From Erwinia aphidicola (GTDB taxonomy: Bacteria > Pseudomonadota > Gammaproteobacteria > Enterobacterales > Enterobacteriaceae): a DNA stretch of 64,000 bases. The translations under genes and the position numbers were made by a program. The stretch spans positions 682,001 to 746,000 of the forward strand of contig NZ_JAMKCQ010000001.1 in the NCBI RefSeq assembly GCF_024169515.1, read 5' to 3'. Shown here one piece after another: positions 21,461 to 31,653 of the stretch (positions are counted from its first letter, which is position 1; every line of letters begins with the position of its first letter). Below the pieces are notes generated by a model. It saw nothing but the letters and a program-made list of their open reading frames with translations, was not told the DNA's origin and searched no databases.

Positions 21461-22453
21461 TTATTCGCGGAACAGCGCTTCAATATTCAGACCCTGCGCC
21501 TGCAGAATTTCACGCAGACGACGCAGGCCTTCAACCTGAATCTGACGTACACGCTCGCGGGTCAAACCAATTTCACGACCCACATCTTCCAGCGTGGCCG
21601 CTTCGTAACCTAACAGGCCGAAACGACGTGCCAGCACTTCACGCTGCTTGGCGTTCAGTTCGAACAACCACTTGACGATGCTTTGCTTCATATCATCGTC
21701 CTGCGTGGTATCTTCCGGGCCGTTGTCTTTTTCATCGGCCAGGATATCCAGCAGCGCTTTCTCAGAATCTCCGCCCAGAGGCGTATCGACTGAAGTAATG
21801 CGTTCGTTGAGGCGCAGCATCCGGCTCACGTCATCAACAGGCTTATCTAACTTTTCTGCGATCTCTTCCGCACTTGGCTCATGGTCGAGCTTGTGGGAAA
21901 GTTCACGCGCAGTACGCAGATAAACATTCAGCTCTTTAACGATATGAATCGGCAGACGAATGGTACGGGTTTGATTCATGATCGCCCGTTCAATAGTCTG
22001 ACGAATCCACCAGGTGGCGTAAGTAGAGAAACGGAACCCTCTTTCCGGGTCAAATTTTTCTACTGCACGGATCAGGCCGAGGTTACCTTCTTCAATCAGG
22101 TCCAGCAGCGCCAGACCACGATTGCTGTAACGACGGGCAATCTTCACCACCAGACGCAGGTTGCTTTCGATCATGCGGCGACGCGATGGCACGTCACCAC
22201 GGAGTGCACGGCGGGCAAAGAAAACTTCTTCTTCTGCCGTGAGCAATGGAGAATAACCAATCTCTCCTAAGTAGAGCTGCGTAGCATCAAGAACGCGTTG
22301 TGTTGCGCCTTGCGACAGCAGCTCTTCTTCTGCTAAATCGTTATCACCAGGTTCATTTCCGACGAGAGCCTTCTCATCAAAAACCTCAGCTCCGTTTTCG
22401 TCGAATTCCGCGTCTTCATTTAAATCGTTAACTTTCAGCGTATTCTGGCTCAT
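21461..22453 (-). CDS. rpoS: RNA polymerase sigma factor RpoS
   Basis: Stationary-phase and general-stress sigma factor. 330 residues, full length: acidic N-terminus, region 1.2 [19 protein letters not shown], region 2 [46 protein letters not shown] (split over residues 110-155), region 4 [27 protein letters not shown]. The E. coli insert between mutS and rpoS is absent. Main transcription is expected from a promoter inside nlpD. Confidence 0.98.
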   Translation of the reverse strand: MSQNTLKVNDLNEDAEFDENGAEVFDEKALVGNEPGDNDLAEEELLSQGATQRVLDATQLYLGEIGYSPLLTAEEEVFFARRALRGDVPSRRRMIESNLRLVVKIARRYSNRGLALLDLIEEGNLGLIRAVEKFDPERGFRFSTYATWWIRQTIERAIMNQTRTIRLPIHIVKELNVYLRTARELSHKLDHEPSAEEIAEKLDKPVDDVSRMLRLNERITSVDTPLGGDSEKALLDILADEKDNGPEDTTQDDDMKQSIVKWLFELNAKQREVLARRFGLLGYEAATLEDVGREIGLTRERVRQIQVEGLRRLREILQAQGLNIEALFRE

Positions 22454-22504
22454 AAGCGGCTCCTACCCGTGATCCCAAGGGCAGAACACCAAGGTTCTGC
22501 CGGA
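22454..22504 (-). promoter_or_regulatory. Proximal rpoS leader and ribosome-binding region
   Basis: The 51 bases before the rpoS ATG read TCTGCCCTTGGGATCACGGG then TAGGAGCC, nearly the same as in E. coli. There this part of the leader folds over the start site and is opened by DsrA, RprA and ArcZ sRNAs; the same control is likely here. Confidence 0.7.
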
Positions 22505-23614
22505 TTAACGTTGCGGTAAATAACGCAACGGATTTACGGATTTCCCCTTGTAACGAATTTCAAAGTGCAATCTAACCGAGCTTGTGCCGGTACTGCCCAT
22601 GGTTGCAATCTTCTGGCCCGCTTTCACTTCTTGTTGTTCACGGACCAGCATCGTATCGTTATGGGCATAAGCACTCAGGTAGTCATCATTATGTTTGATG
22701 ATAATCAAATTACCGTATCCGCGTAGCGCATTACCGGCGTACACCACGCGACCGGAGGCGGTGGAAACGACGGACTGACCACGAGATCCCGCGATATCGA
22801 TACCTTTGTTGCCCCCTTCGGAAGCAGAGAAGTTATCAATGATCTTACCATCTGTTGGCCAACGCCAGCTTCCCACAGGGGTAGTGCTGTCCGTCGTGCT
22901 ACTTACGGTCGGGGCGGTAACCGGCACTGTTGTCGTTGCAGCAGTTTTACCGGACGAAGGCAGCATTTTGCCTCCACTTTGTGTACCTGAATCCTCAGAA
23001 TACGTAATTACCGGCTGGTGTGCAACCGTTGCGGTTGTCATTTGCGCACCGGACGGAGGCGTGCTGACACCGCCAGCGGTCGCATCGGCTGCCGTAACCG
23101 CATTGCCGCCGGTAATAGGCGTACCGGTACCGTTAGCGACCTGCAGCTGCTGGCCGACGTTGAGGCTGTAAGGCGCGGCGATATTGTTGCGCTGTGCAAG
23201 GTCGCGGAAATCGTTGCCGGTAATCCAGGCAATATAGAACAAAGTATCGCCACGTTTCACGGTATAGCTGTCGCCGCCGTAGCTACCTTTCGGAATATTC
23301 CCATAACTACGGTTGTAGACGATGTGGCCATTTTCGGTAGTTACGTTCTGCTCAGGGGCGGCAGAAGGGGTCACCATACCGCCAGTAGACGGAGGGCGAG
23401 CCGGGGGAATAAACCCGCCGTTGCTGCCGCCGGAACTGGCGCCTGATGCGCTGCTCATCGCGGAATTGCTGCTCATCATGCCGGAGTCATTTCCGCCAAC
23501 GGAGCTGATGGGGGCCTGCGTGTTATCGCTGCTGGAACAACCTGCCAGCCAAAATCCAACCAATGAAACGGCCGCAATACGGCGCAATTTAAATACTGGG
23601 CTTCCCGTGCTCAT
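22505..23614 (-). CDS. nlpD: Lipoprotein NlpD, activator of amidase AmiC
   Basis: Outer-membrane lipoprotein that activates the septal amidase AmiC. 369 residues: lipobox FWLAGCSSS (Cys26), a low-complexity Gly/Ser/Pro region about 30-95, LysM domain ([24 protein letters not shown]), a Thr/Ala/Val-rich linker, and a C-terminal LytM domain ([21 protein letters not shown] ... [14 protein letters not shown]) that lacks the full zinc-ligand set, as in all NlpD. Carries the rpoS promoter in its coding sequence. Confidence 0.95.
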   Translation of the reverse strand: MSTGSPVFKLRRIAAVSLVGFWLAGCSSSDNTQAPISSVGGNDSGMMSSNSAMSSASGASSGGSNGGFIPPARPPSTGGMVTPSAAPEQNVTTENGHIVYNRSYGNIPKGSYGGDSYTVKRGDTLFYIAWITGNDFRDLAQRNNIAAPYSLNVGQQLQVANGTGTPITGGNAVTAADATAGGVSTPPSGAQMTTATVAHQPVITYSEDSGTQSGGKMLPSSGKTAATTTVPVTAPTVSSTTDSTTPVGSWRWPTDGKIIDNFSASEGGNKGIDIAGSRGQSVVSTASGRVVYAGNALRGYGNLIIIKHNDDYLSAYAHNDTMLVREQQEVKAGQKIATMGSTGTSSVRLHFEIRYKGKSVNPLRYLPQR

Positions 23615-23766
23615 TAATCCCCCACTTACGGCAATACTTTAACTTCAGAGACGCAACATAGCTGACGGCAGCAAGGCCCGCATGCGCAAATTTAATCAGA
23701 TACTAACAATATCAATGATGGCGTGCCACGGAACAGTTGTATAGAAATGTCCTGGTTTAATCTGAC

Positions 23767-24393
23767 TCAGGCCAGATCGCCTTTTACCAGCGGCACAAAG
23801 CGCACCGCTTCAACATTCTCAATCAGGAACTCATCGCCCTTACGGCGAATACGCTGCAGCACCTGCTGCTCTTCCCCTACCGGCAGCACCATGATGCCGC
23901 CCTCGTCGAGCTGTGACATCAGCTCCATAGGGATCTCCGGCGGCGCGGCGGTGACGATAATCGCATCGAACGGGCCGCGCGATGGCCAACCCAGCCAGCC
24001 ATCGCCGTGGCGGGTAGAGACATTATGCAGATCGAGCTGCTTAAGGCGGCGCTTGGCCTGCCACTGCAAACCTTTAATGCGCTCAACCGAGCAGACATGC
24101 TCCACCAGATGCGCCAGAATCGCCGTCTGATACCCCGAGCCGGTACCGATTTCCAGCACGCGGGATGCCGGCGTCAGTTCAAGCAGCGCGGTCATTCTCG
24201 CCACCGTATAGGGCTGGGAAATCGTCTGCCCGGAACCAATCGGCAGCGCGGTATTTTCCCAGGCTTTATGTTCGAAAGCCTCATCGACGAAACGCTCGCG
24301 CGGCACCTCTTCAATCGCCTTTAGCAACCGTTCGTCATCGATGCCCTGCAGGCGCAGTTGCGCCAGCAACGTCTCTATACGACCACTCACCAT
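23767..24393 (-). CDS. pcm: Protein-L-isoaspartate O-methyltransferase
   Basis: Methylates isoaspartyl residues in damaged proteins. 208 residues, E. coli length; [21 protein letters not shown] motif [27 protein letters not shown]. The start overlaps the 3' end of surE by 7 bp, the classic surE-pcm coupling. Confidence 0.96.
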   Translation of the reverse strand: MVSGRIETLLAQLRLQGIDDERLLKAIEEVPRERFVDEAFEHKAWENTALPIGSGQTISQPYTVARMTALLELTPASRVLEIGTGSGYQTAILAHLVEHVCSVERIKGLQWQAKRRLKQLDLHNVSTRHGDGWLGWPSRGPFDAIIVTAAPPEIPMELMSQLDEGGIMVLPVGEEQQVLQRIRRKGDEFLIENVEAVRFVPLVKGDLA

Positions 24394-25148
24394 TGGCGGC
24401 TGACCTCAACGTTTTCCAGCCAGGAGGAGACCACTTCCTGCGCGGCATGCGCGGTGAGGTCAACGTGCAGCGCGGTCACGGAAACATAGCCTTCATCGAC
24501 GGCGGCGAAATCGGTTCCCTGGCCGGCATCCAGTTTTTCACCCGGCGGGCCAATCCAGTACATCGTATTGCCGCGCGGGTCCTGCTGGGGGATCGCCCGA
24601 TCGCTGGGATGGCGGCTGCCGCAGCGCGTGACGCGGATGCCTTTAATTTGATCCAACGGCAGGTCGGGCACGTTGATATTGAGGATGCGCCCGGTGCGCA
24701 GCGGCTCACGCTGTAGCGCTTTGAGGATCGAACAGGTTACCGCCGCCGCGGTGTCATAGTGCTGATGCCCGTCCAGCGACACGGCCAGCGCAGGCAGCCC
24801 GAGGTGGCGCCCTTCCATCGCGGCAGCGACCGTCCCGGAGTAAATCACGTCATCACCCAGATTAGGGCCAGCGTTGATGCCTGAAACGACGATGTCCGGC
24901 TTCGGCTGCATCAGGGTATTCACCCCGAGATAGACACAGTCCGTCGGCGTGCCCATCTGCACGGCAATATCGCCATTCGGATAGTTAAAGGTCCGCAGCG
25001 GCGTCTCCAGCGTCAGCGAATTGGAGGCACCGCTACGATTACGATCGGGTGCGACCACCTGCACCTCGGCAAATTCACGCAGGGCGCTCGCCAGTGTCTG
25101 GATGCCTGGCGCATGGATACCGTCATCATTACTCAGCAATATGCGCAT
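24387..25148 (-). CDS. surE: 5'/3'-nucleotidase SurE
   Basis: Metal-dependent nucleoside monophosphate phosphatase important in stationary phase. 253 residues, [22 protein letters not shown] with the metal-binding [45 protein letters not shown]. In E. coli its start overlaps the end of truD; here a 1.3-kb segment with two foreign genes lies between, so surE needs its own promoter or long readthrough. Confidence 0.97.
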   Translation of the reverse strand: MRILLSNDDGIHAPGIQTLASALREFAEVQVVAPDRNRSGASNSLTLETPLRTFNYPNGDIAVQMGTPTDCVYLGVNTLMQPKPDIVVSGINAGPNLGDDVIYSGTVAAAMEGRHLGLPALAVSLDGHQHYDTAAAVTCSILKALQREPLRTGRILNINVPDLPLDQIKGIRVTRCGSRHPSDRAIPQQDPRGNTMYWIGPPGEKLDAGQGTDFAAVDEGYVSVTALHVDLTAHAAQEVVSSWLENVEVSRQW

Positions 25149-25407
25149 TTAACACCTAATTTGTTGATTTTTATTCCTTATCGGCGGTGAAGCATCGTTA
25201 ACAACATGATATCGAAGTATCATGAACGATCAATCCACGAAGTCGCCGGTGGGTCAGTTGATGCATTTTAGCTGGATGATTCAGCTTGTGGTAGGTGTAA
25301 GTTTCTGGTTTCAGTTGGGACAGGGGGCGGATAAGGGGTGAATCAGCTCGCCGCGCTGTAGGCGCTTCCTGCAGTGATATCCCGCCAGATAAAGGCGGGA
25401 TATATCA
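25149..25407. other. Gap between surE and the immunity gene
   Basis: 259 bp without a supported gene; a hairpin lies at its right end. Should contain a new surE promoter if the cassette blocks readthrough from truD. Confidence 0.4.
25377..25403 (-). terminator. Hairpin closing the toxin-immunity cassette
   Basis: Perfect 10-bp stem ATATCCCGCC (25377-25386) / GGCGGGATAT (25394-25403), loop of 7, starting 4 bp past the immunity stop codon. No T run, so terminator activity is uncertain. Confidence 0.5.
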
Positions 25408-25755
25408 TTAAGGCTGATAGTCTTCATATTCCCAGGCAAAAAACCTTGATAGTTTTTGCGCTATCTCCATCCAGTCTTCGCCTTCGCACCGATCAATATG
25501 ATCCGTAATGGTCTTTGTGATCTCATCCAGATCATATGTGCGCACCAGAAGCGTATGTCGCATCAGTTCCGGCAGCCACTGATGCTTGCAGAGCCATTCG
25601 GGGGTACAAACAAAAAGGTCAAATTTATCCGCCCCACTACTACTTTCCGTTCCAATACGAAGCAGCAAGCGAAGAGAAAATACATTCTCATCTTCTGGAT
25701 AAAACTCATTCAGAAGATAATCATCGTTCGAAATACTCTTTAAAATAGCTTTCAC
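25408..25755 (-). CDS. Imm8-like immunity protein
   Basis: Likely cytoplasmic antidote to the protein encoded just upstream. 115 residues, acidic, no signal peptide. The pattern MKAILKSISNDDYLLNEFYPED, FDLFVCTPEWL (45-55), a hydrophobic middle, and C-terminal DWMEIAQKLSR plus WEYEDYQ (108-114) is that of the Imm8 family of polymorphic-toxin immunity proteins as I know it. 9 bp after the toxin-like gene, same strand, the usual toxin-then-immunity order. AT-richer than the flanking core genes. Family assignment is by eye. Confidence 0.72.
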   Translation of the reverse strand: MKAILKSISNDDYLLNEFYPEDENVFSLRLLLRIGTESSSGADKFDLFVCTPEWLCKHQWLPELMRHTLLVRTYDLDEITKTITDHIDRCEGEDWMEIAQKLSRFFAWEYEDYQP

Positions 25756-25764
25756 GTTTATTAC

Positions 25765-26175
25765 CTAATTTATATCCATATGGCCATTGCCAATCTTAGT
25801 TTTATCTCCTGTGGCAGGATCTATTTTGAAAGTCTCAAAGTTGGCCTGAGTACCCGTTATAGCATGCGAACTGTTATCTTTAGATGCTGGAAAACGGTAT
25901 ACACGAGTTCCATCTGCACTCATTAAACCTTTTCCGTCACCTGTTAATCTTGCTCCATCCCCAGCCCATATTTTACCTAACCGATCCGCTTCAGCCACAG
26001 AGCCAGAACCAACCCCATAGTTCACTTTTCCATTATCGCCTTTAACAACTGCGCCTAGCCTCGGATCCTGCTTCGCAATATGACTCATAATCTCCTGCGA
26101 CAGCGCGGGCAGGTTTGCCGATGCGGCATTGGCTAATAGCAGGCACATCACCGCTGCGGCTGAAAAGTATTTCAT
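25765..26175 (-). CDS. Secreted protein with polymorphic-toxin-type C-terminal domain
   Basis: 136 residues from ATG at 26175: signal peptide 1-20 (hydrophobic core, cleavage after AASA), then a domain with GSGSVAEADRLGKIWAGDG (56-74), SADGTRVYRFP (86-96), QANFETF (110-116) and the terminal GNGHMDIN (129-136). This Trp-Gly/RVYRFP/QANFE/NGH-D-I pattern resembles the toxic tails of filamentous-haemagglutinin/CdiA and other polymorphic toxins, but here it stands alone behind a Sec signal. I cannot name the exact toxin family or activity. An ATG four codons upstream (26187) is an alternative start; neither has ideal ribosome-site spacing. Sits between surE and truD with a cognate-looking immunity gene. 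Confidence 0.68.
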   Translation of the reverse strand: MKYFSAAAVMCLLLANAASANLPALSQEIMSHIAKQDPRLGAVVKGDNGKVNYGVGSGSVAEADRLGKIWAGDGARLTGDGKGLMSADGTRVYRFPASKDNSSHAITGTQANFETFKIDPATGDKTKIGNGHMDIN

Positions 26176-26406
26176 CCCTGAAATCATCCTTTATCCATTT
26201 ATTGATGCGTGACGCTTAATTCCTGACGAAAATGAGACTACATCAACTGAAGATTAAATATAGGATTAAAAACAGACACCGCATTTTATGCCAGGATAAA
26301 ATCATTCAGTAAAATAACAAACACCAGTGCTTACCTGATATTTAATTGGCTGAATTTAGTTATTAGATTCGTTATTAACAGCAGAAAAAAACAGAAGGGA
26401 AATATT

Positions 26407-26430
26407 GGGTTACCGCAGAAGCGGTAACCC
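26407..26430 (-). terminator. truD terminator
   Basis: Perfect 10-bp stem GGGTTACCGC / GCGGTAACCC with loop AGAA, 6 bp after the truD stop. Leftward it continues AATATTTCCC and a later run of seven T. If it works it separates truD from the cassette. Confidence 0.65.
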
Positions 26431-26436
26431 GGCAGA

Positions 26437-27486
26437 TTATTCGTCGGCGTCGTCGTGGGCGCTTTGCGTCTGCAGCAGTTCGCGCACCACGCTGGTGGCA
26501 AAACTGCCTGCCGGTAGCCAGAAATTCATCTCCAGCGTCACATCATCCTGCCACTCCCAGCGCAAATCACGCGGGATAACCAGCATTGCGCGGCGCGCCG
26601 CATCAACGCGCTCACGTTCCATCAGCGCGATGAGCGCCGCTTCACTCGCCAGGCTGTTCTGCTCAAAGGCCAGCGCATCCTCACGCGTGCCCCATTCGCC
26701 CGATCCCGGCAGCGGTGCAGTAACGCGCAGCTCGTTGTTATCCACGCGCTGCTGCAGGCTCTCCAGCTCTGCGGCTTCCGCCACGAACCAGCTACCGCGC
26801 CCGGTCAGCTGCAGCGCATCACCCGCTAACACTTTGCCCAGCGAGCCCTGCTGCGCCAGGCGGTCGCTGACCACCTGATTAAACATCGCACTGCGCGCTG
26901 CCGACAGAATAAAGCTGCGCTTATTACGCTCGCGCACTTTGATCTCATCCGCCGCCCAGCGTTGGGCCATCGTCAGGTTATTGCCTTCATGACCAAACCG
27001 CTGGCTGCCAAAGTAGTTTGGTACGCCGCCCGCAGCGATCTGTTGCAGGCGCTGCTCCACCGCAGCGCGGTCGGAGATCTGGCGCAGGATCAGCGTAAAC
27101 GCATTGCCCTGCAGCGCACCGGTACGCAGCTTGCGGCGATGGCGGGCGCTTTCCAGCACCTGCACGCCGCTCAGTTCAAAGGTGCTGAGATCGGGCGTGA
27201 CCTTGCCCGGAATACGCAGGCAGAACCACTGCTCGGTGACCGCATGGCGATCTTTCATTCCGGCAAAGCTGACGTCACGCGGGTGGATCCCGGCAAACTT
27301 TGCCAGCGCTTCCGCCACGAAACGGGTGTTGCAGCCGGTTTTACGAATGCGCACCAGCAGCTGTTCACCATCACCATCCGGCGCGTAGCCAAGGTCTTCA
27401 ATCACCACGAAATCTTCGGCGTTGGCTTTCAGCACGCCGCTGGCGGTGGGTTGGCCGTACAGCCAGCCCTGAGTGGTTAAATCCAT
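26437..27486 (-). CDS. truD: tRNA pseudouridine(13) synthase TruD
   Basis: Makes pseudouridine 13 in tRNA-Glu. 349 residues, E. coli length; catalytic Asp79 in [37 protein letters not shown]. Two bases downstream of ispF in a tight leftward operon. Confidence 0.96.
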   Translation of the reverse strand: MDLTTQGWLYGQPTASGVLKANAEDFVVIEDLGYAPDGDGEQLLVRIRKTGCNTRFVAEALAKFAGIHPRDVSFAGMKDRHAVTEQWFCLRIPGKVTPDLSTFELSGVQVLESARHRRKLRTGALQGNAFTLILRQISDRAAVEQRLQQIAAGGVPNYFGSQRFGHEGNNLTMAQRWAADEIKVRERNKRSFILSAARSAMFNQVVSDRLAQQGSLGKVLAGDALQLTGRGSWFVAEAAELESLQQRVDNNELRVTAPLPGSGEWGTREDALAFEQNSLASEAALIALMERERVDAARRAMLVIPRDLRWEWQDDVTLEMNFWLPAGSFATSVVRELLQTQSAHDDADE

Positions 27487-27488
27487 GG

Positions 27489-27962
27489 TTATGCCTTTAT
27501 CAACAGCGCAACGGCTTCGCAGGCGATGCCCTCGCCGCGCCCGGTGAAGCCGAGCTTTTCCGTGGTCGTCGCCTTGACGTTGACCTCATCCATATGGATC
27601 CCGAGATCTTCAGCGATATTGATGCGCATCTGCGGCGAGTGCGGCAGCATTTTCGGCGCCTGAGCAATAATCGTCACGTCGACGTTACCCACGCGGTAGC
27701 CTTTTTTGGCGATCTGACGCATCGCTTCGCGCAGCAGCTCGCGGCTGTCGGCGCCTTTATAGGCGTCATCGGTGTCCGGGAACAGTTTGCCGATGTCGCC
27801 GAGTGCAGCGGCGCCCAGCAGCGCATCCGTCAGCGCGTGCAGCGCCACGTCGCCGTCGGAGTGCGCCAGTAAACCTTTTTCATAAGGGATACGCACGCCG
27901 CCAATAATCAGCGGGCCTTCGCCGCCAAAGGCATGTACATCAAAACCGTGTCCGATACGCAT
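27489..27962 (-). CDS. ispF: 2-C-methyl-D-erythritol 2,4-cyclodiphosphate synthase
   Basis: MEP-pathway step forming the cyclodiphosphate of isoprenoid synthesis. From ATG at 27962 ([18 protein letters not shown] eight bases upstream) 157 residues; a GTG three codons earlier is unlikely. Zinc ligands in GFDVHAF and [19 protein letters not shown]-terminus [20 protein letters not shown]. 12 bp after ispD, as usual. Confidence 0.96.
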   Translation of the reverse strand: MRIGHGFDVHAFGGEGPLIIGGVRIPYEKGLLAHSDGDVALHALTDALLGAAALGDIGKLFPDTDDAYKGADSRELLREAMRQIAKKGYRVGNVDVTIIAQAPKMLPHSPQMRINIAEDLGIHMDEVNVKATTTEKLGFTGRGEGIACEAVALLIKA

Positions 27963-27974
27963 CACGCGCACTCC

Positions 27975-28682
27975 TTAATCTTTGTGTATTTGGGTGAGGT
28001 AAAATTGCGCCAGCGCGAGGTCTTCCGGGCGCGTTACCTTCAGGTTATCACTGCGGCCGCTGACCAGTTCGGGACGGTAGCCACAGTACTCCAGCGCCGA
28101 GGCTTCATCGGTAATGGTGGCGCCTTCCTCAATCGCTTTCAGCAGGCAGTCGCGCAGCAGGGTGAGCGGGAACAGCTGCGGCGTCAGTGCGTGCCACAGC
28201 GCCTCACGATCGACGGTGTGATCGATATCCGCGCGGCCGTGGCTGGCGCGCTTCATGGTATCACGCACCGGCGCGGCCAGAATGCCGCCAACCTGGCTGG
28301 TCGCGGTTAGCGCCAGCAGGCGGGTTAAGTCGGTGAGGTGCAGACAGGGGCGCGCTGCGTCGTGCACCAACACCCAATCCGCGCCATCAGCCGCCTGAAG
28401 CCCGGCCAGTACCGAATCCGCGCGCTGGCCACCGCCGATCACGCTAGTGATGCGGGGATCCCGCGCAGCCGGCAGCTGAGAAAAATGGCTGTCCAGCGGA
28501 CTCAGGGCAACGATGACGCGCTTTACCGCCGGGTGCGCCAGTAGCGCATCCAGGCTGTGCTCGAGCAGGGTTTTTCCATCAATGGTGAGATACTGTTTCG
28601 GGCATTCTGACAGCATACGGCTGCCGATGCCTGCCGCAGGAACCACGGCAATCACATCCGGGAAGGAGACGACATTAGTCAT
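27975..28682 (-). CDS. ispD: 2-C-methyl-D-erythritol 4-phosphate cytidylyltransferase
   Basis: Third MEP-pathway step, CTP-dependent. 235 residues: [20 protein letters not shown] nucleotide-binding loop, [27 protein letters not shown]. Follows ftsB by 8 bp. Confidence 0.96.
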   Translation of the reverse strand: MTNVVSFPDVIAVVPAAGIGSRMLSECPKQYLTIDGKTLLEHSLDALLAHPAVKRVIVALSPLDSHFSQLPAARDPRITSVIGGGQRADSVLAGLQAADGADWVLVHDAARPCLHLTDLTRLLALTATSQVGGILAAPVRDTMKRASHGRADIDHTVDREALWHALTPQLFPLTLLRDCLLKAIEEGATITDEASALEYCGYRPELVSGRSDNLKVTRPEDLALAQFYLTQIHKD

Positions 28683-28690
28683 GAGTATCG

Positions 28691-29005
28691 TTACTGGTTA
28701 GCGGTTCGACCTTGCTGCGCGTTTCTTCTGTTTTGATCCGGCACAAGGCGATAGAAAGTCTCGCCGGGTTTAATCATCCCCAGCTCATTGCGTGCGCGTT
28801 CCTCGATCGCTTCCGAACCGCCGTTAAGATCGTCGATTTCGGCAAACAGCTGATCGTTGCGCGCTTTTAGCTTCGCGTTATTCGCCTGTTGCACCGCAAC
28901 ATCCTCATTAACGCGCGTATAGTCATGAATGCCGTTCTTGCCCAGCCAGAGCGAATATTGCAACCAGCCAAGTAGTACAAGTAACAGCAGCGTAAGTTTT
29001 CCCAT
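28691..29005 (-). CDS. ftsB: Cell division protein FtsB
   Basis: Bitopic divisome protein that forms FtsQLB. 104 residues: inner-membrane segment 4-20 ([19 protein letters not shown]), then a periplasmic coiled coil ([28 protein letters not shown]) and [19 protein letters not shown]. First gene of the ftsB-ispD-ispF-truD operon. Confidence 0.96.
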   Translation of the reverse strand: MGKLTLLLLVLLGWLQYSLWLGKNGIHDYTRVNEDVAVQQANNAKLKARNDQLFAEIDDLNGGSEAIEERARNELGMIKPGETFYRLVPDQNRRNAQQGRTANQ

Positions 29006-29197
29006 CCCCGCCCCCTGAAAAACGGCTCAATCATCCCATAACTTTTGGTACGACTCCACACTACAGGTGAAATAGAACCACTTTCTCAGAATACGGCATA
29101 AAAACGCGTTAAAAAGCACCAGAAATAACCCGGCAGCCGCAGGACGACGGCAAAATTTTGTAACGCAGCGATGCGTTTGTTCATCAACGAGGAGAGG

Positions 29198-29518
29198 TTA
29201 CCAGCCGCTGAGCAGCGTGAACAGCAGCCAGAACAGGCAAATCACCAGCAGTGCGGTGATCAGCATCGTCCATAGCAGCTGACCGCGCAGCAGCACGCTG
29301 GTGGCAATGCCGACCAGCACCGAGACCGGAAGTAACGCCAGGAAGAAGGGCCAGGTGTAGAGGAAGAAGAACAGCGTGTTGGAACCATACAGCAGGAAAG
29401 GTATCGCCAGCGCGACCCACCAGGAAACAAAGCCCACGACACCGCCGGGAAAAGACCATGAGGGCTCTTCGCGTTCGCGTTCGTCTTTTCGTGCCAGCAT
29501 GGGGGTAACGTTTTGCAT
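29198..29518 (-). CDS. ygbE: DUF3561 inner membrane protein YgbE
   Basis: Small membrane protein of unknown function conserved next to cysC. From ATG at 29518 it has 106 residues, close to E. coli YgbE; the open frame extends to 29605 but that part is not family-like. Core SWSFPGGVVGFVSWWVALAIPFLLYGSNTLFFFLYTWPFFLALLP (split over residues 20-65), three hydrophobic segments. No strong ribosome site; the ATG six codons further in is possible. Confidence 0.85.
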   Translation of the reverse strand: MQNVTPMLARKDEREREEPSWSFPGGVVGFVSWWVALAIPFLLYGSNTLFFFLYTWPFFLALLPVSVLVGIATSVLLRGQLLWTMLITALLVICLFWLLFTLLSGW

Positions 29519-29606
29519 AAATATCCCGTTGAAGCTGGGCGGCTTCGGCCTGTTGCGCTGTCGCCGCCCGATCACCGCCCCCGCAGGGGCGTTGGCCATA
29601 GCCATC

Positions 29607-30212
29607 TCAGGATTTGATGATATCTCGCTGACGCAGCAGATCTAACAACTGAGCGGTTAATTGTGTTACCAATTGTTCGCCATCAAGATGAATATCCGCA
29701 GGCTCTGGCGCTTCATACACCGCGTCAATTCCGGTGAAGTTACGCAGCTCTCCGGCACGGGCTTTTTTGTATAACCCCTTTGGATCGCGCGTTTCACAGA
29801 TCGCCAGCGGCGTGTCGACGAACACCTCGATAAAACGCCCTTCCCCCAGCATTTGGCGCACCATCTGCCGCTCGGCGCGGTGCGGAGAGATAAACGCCGT
29901 CAGCACGACCAGTCCGGCATCCACCATCAGCTTTGCCACTTCACCGACGCGGCGGATATTCTCTTTGCGGTCATCATCGCTGAAGCCGAGGTCACGGCAT
30001 AAACCGTGGCGTACGTTATCGCCGTCCAGCAGATAGGTGCTGACGCCAATCCGGTGCAGCGCCTGCTCCAGCGCCCCGGCCACGGTGGATTTACCGGAGC
30101 CTGACAGCCCGGTAAACCACAGCACCGCGCCCTGATGACCGTGCTGCGACTCGCGCTCCTCCCGGCTTACCGGATGGGCGTGCCACACCACATTCTCATC
30201 ATGCTGCGCCAT
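29607..30212 (-). CDS. cysC: Adenylylsulfate kinase CysC
   Basis: Phosphorylates APS to PAPS. 201 residues from ATG at 30212 ([21 protein letters not shown]), E. coli length; P-loop [44 protein letters not shown]. The start directly follows the cysN stop. Last gene of the cysGDNC operon. Confidence 0.96.
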   Translation of the reverse strand: MAQHDENVVWHAHPVSREERESQHGHQGAVLWFTGLSGSGKSTVAGALEQALHRIGVSTYLLDGDNVRHGLCRDLGFSDDDRKENIRRVGEVAKLMVDAGLVVLTAFISPHRAERQMVRQMLGEGRFIEVFVDTPLAICETRDPKGLYKKARAGELRNFTGIDAVYEAPEPADIHLDGEQLVTQLTAQLLDLLRQRDIIKS

Positions 30213-30213
30213 A

Positions 30214-31644
30214 TTACTTACCGCCCAGCAGGTCGCGGGCATTCCAGTGCGGGAAGTGGCGGCGCACCAGCGCGTTCAGCTCCAGCTCAAAGGCGCTGAA
30301 ATCGCCGCTGTGCTGCTGCATCTCCTCTGCCAGCGGCTGGCGGATCATGCCCGCGCCCACGGTGACGTTGCTCAGGCGATCGATAAAGATCATCCCGCCG
30401 GTTACCGGGTTCTGCTGATAAGCGTCGAGCACCATTGGCTCATCGAAAATGACATCGACCAGGCCAATGCCGTTCAGCGGCAGCTGTTGAGCAACGTGCT
30501 GCGTCAGGTTATTGATCTCCACCTGATGCTGAATATTTTCGATGCGCACGCGGGTCTTCTTGCCGGCGATTTTGACGTCAAAGCTCTGACCCGGTGTCAG
30601 CGGCTGTTCCGCCATCCACACCACGTCAACCGCTGCGCCGCGTACCGGCTTAAGATCGGCATCGGCCGCCACCAGCAGATCGCCACGGCTGATATCGATC
30701 TCGTCCTTCAGCACCAGGGTAATCGCCTGGCCAGCGGCTGCCTGCTCCAGATCGCCATCAAAGGTGACGATGCGCGCAATGGAAGACTCCACGCCGGACG
30801 GCAGCACTTTCACCCGCTGCCCTGGCTGCACCACGCCGGAAGCCAGCGTCCCGGCATAGCCGCGGAAGTCGAGGTTCGGGCGGTTGACGTACTGCACCGG
30901 GAAACGCATAGGCTGCTGTTCTACCACGCGCTGCACCTCAACGGTTTCCAGCACGTCCAGCAGCGTCGGGCCGCTGTACCAGTTCATCTGCGCACTGGCT
31001 GACGCCACGTTTTCGCCTTCCAGCGCCGACAGCGGAACAAAGCGGATATCAAGATTGGCCGGCAGCTGCGCCGCGAAATCAAGGTAGTCCTGTTTGATCT
31101 GCTCAAACGTCTCCTGGCTGTAGTTCACCAGGTCCATTTTGTTGACCGCCACCACCAGGTGTTTGATACCCAGCAGCGTCGAGATAAAGCTGTGGCGGCG
31201 CGTCTGATCCAGCACGCCTTTGCGCGCATCGATCAGCAGGATCGCTAGGTCGCAGGTTGAGGCACCCGTCGCCATGTTGCGCGTGTACTGCTCGTGCCCT
31301 GGGGTGTCGGCAATGATAAATTTGCGCTTCTCAGTGGAGAAGTAGCGGTACGCCACGTCGATGGTGATGCCCTGCTCGCGCTCGGCCTGCAGGCCATCCA
31401 CCAGCAGCGCAAGGTCAAGTTTCTCCCCCTGGGTGCCGTGACGCTTACTGTCGTTATGCAGCGTGGAGAGCTGGTCTTCATAAATCTGGCGCGTGTCGTG
31501 CAGCAGGCGGCCAATCAGCGTGCTCTTGCCGTCGTCGACGCTGCCGCAGGTGAGGAATCGCAGCAGGCTTTTGTGCTGCTGTGCGTGCAGCCAGGCTTCC
31601 ACCCCGCCCTGATCGGCAATCTGTTGTGCAATGATAGTGTTCAT
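30214..31644 (-). CDS. cysN: Sulfate adenylyltransferase GTPase subunit CysN
   Basis: GTPase partner of CysD; GTP hydrolysis drives APS formation. 476 residues; G1 [17 protein letters not shown], switch [17 protein letters not shown], followed by EF-Tu-like domains II and III. Not fused to CysC. 9 bp after cysD. Confidence 0.97.
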   Translation of the reverse strand: MNTIIAQQIADQGGVEAWLHAQQHKSLLRFLTCGSVDDGKSTLIGRLLHDTRQIYEDQLSTLHNDSKRHGTQGEKLDLALLVDGLQAEREQGITIDVAYRYFSTEKRKFIIADTPGHEQYTRNMATGASTCDLAILLIDARKGVLDQTRRHSFISTLLGIKHLVVAVNKMDLVNYSQETFEQIKQDYLDFAAQLPANLDIRFVPLSALEGENVASASAQMNWYSGPTLLDVLETVEVQRVVEQQPMRFPVQYVNRPNLDFRGYAGTLASGVVQPGQRVKVLPSGVESSIARIVTFDGDLEQAAAGQAITLVLKDEIDISRGDLLVAADADLKPVRGAAVDVVWMAEQPLTPGQSFDVKIAGKKTRVRIENIQHQVEINNLTQHVAQQLPLNGIGLVDVIFDEPMVLDAYQQNPVTGGMIFIDRLSNVTVGAGMIRQPLAEEMQQHSGDFSAFELELNALVRRHFPHWNARDLLGGK

Positions 31645-31653
31645 GACGGCTCC

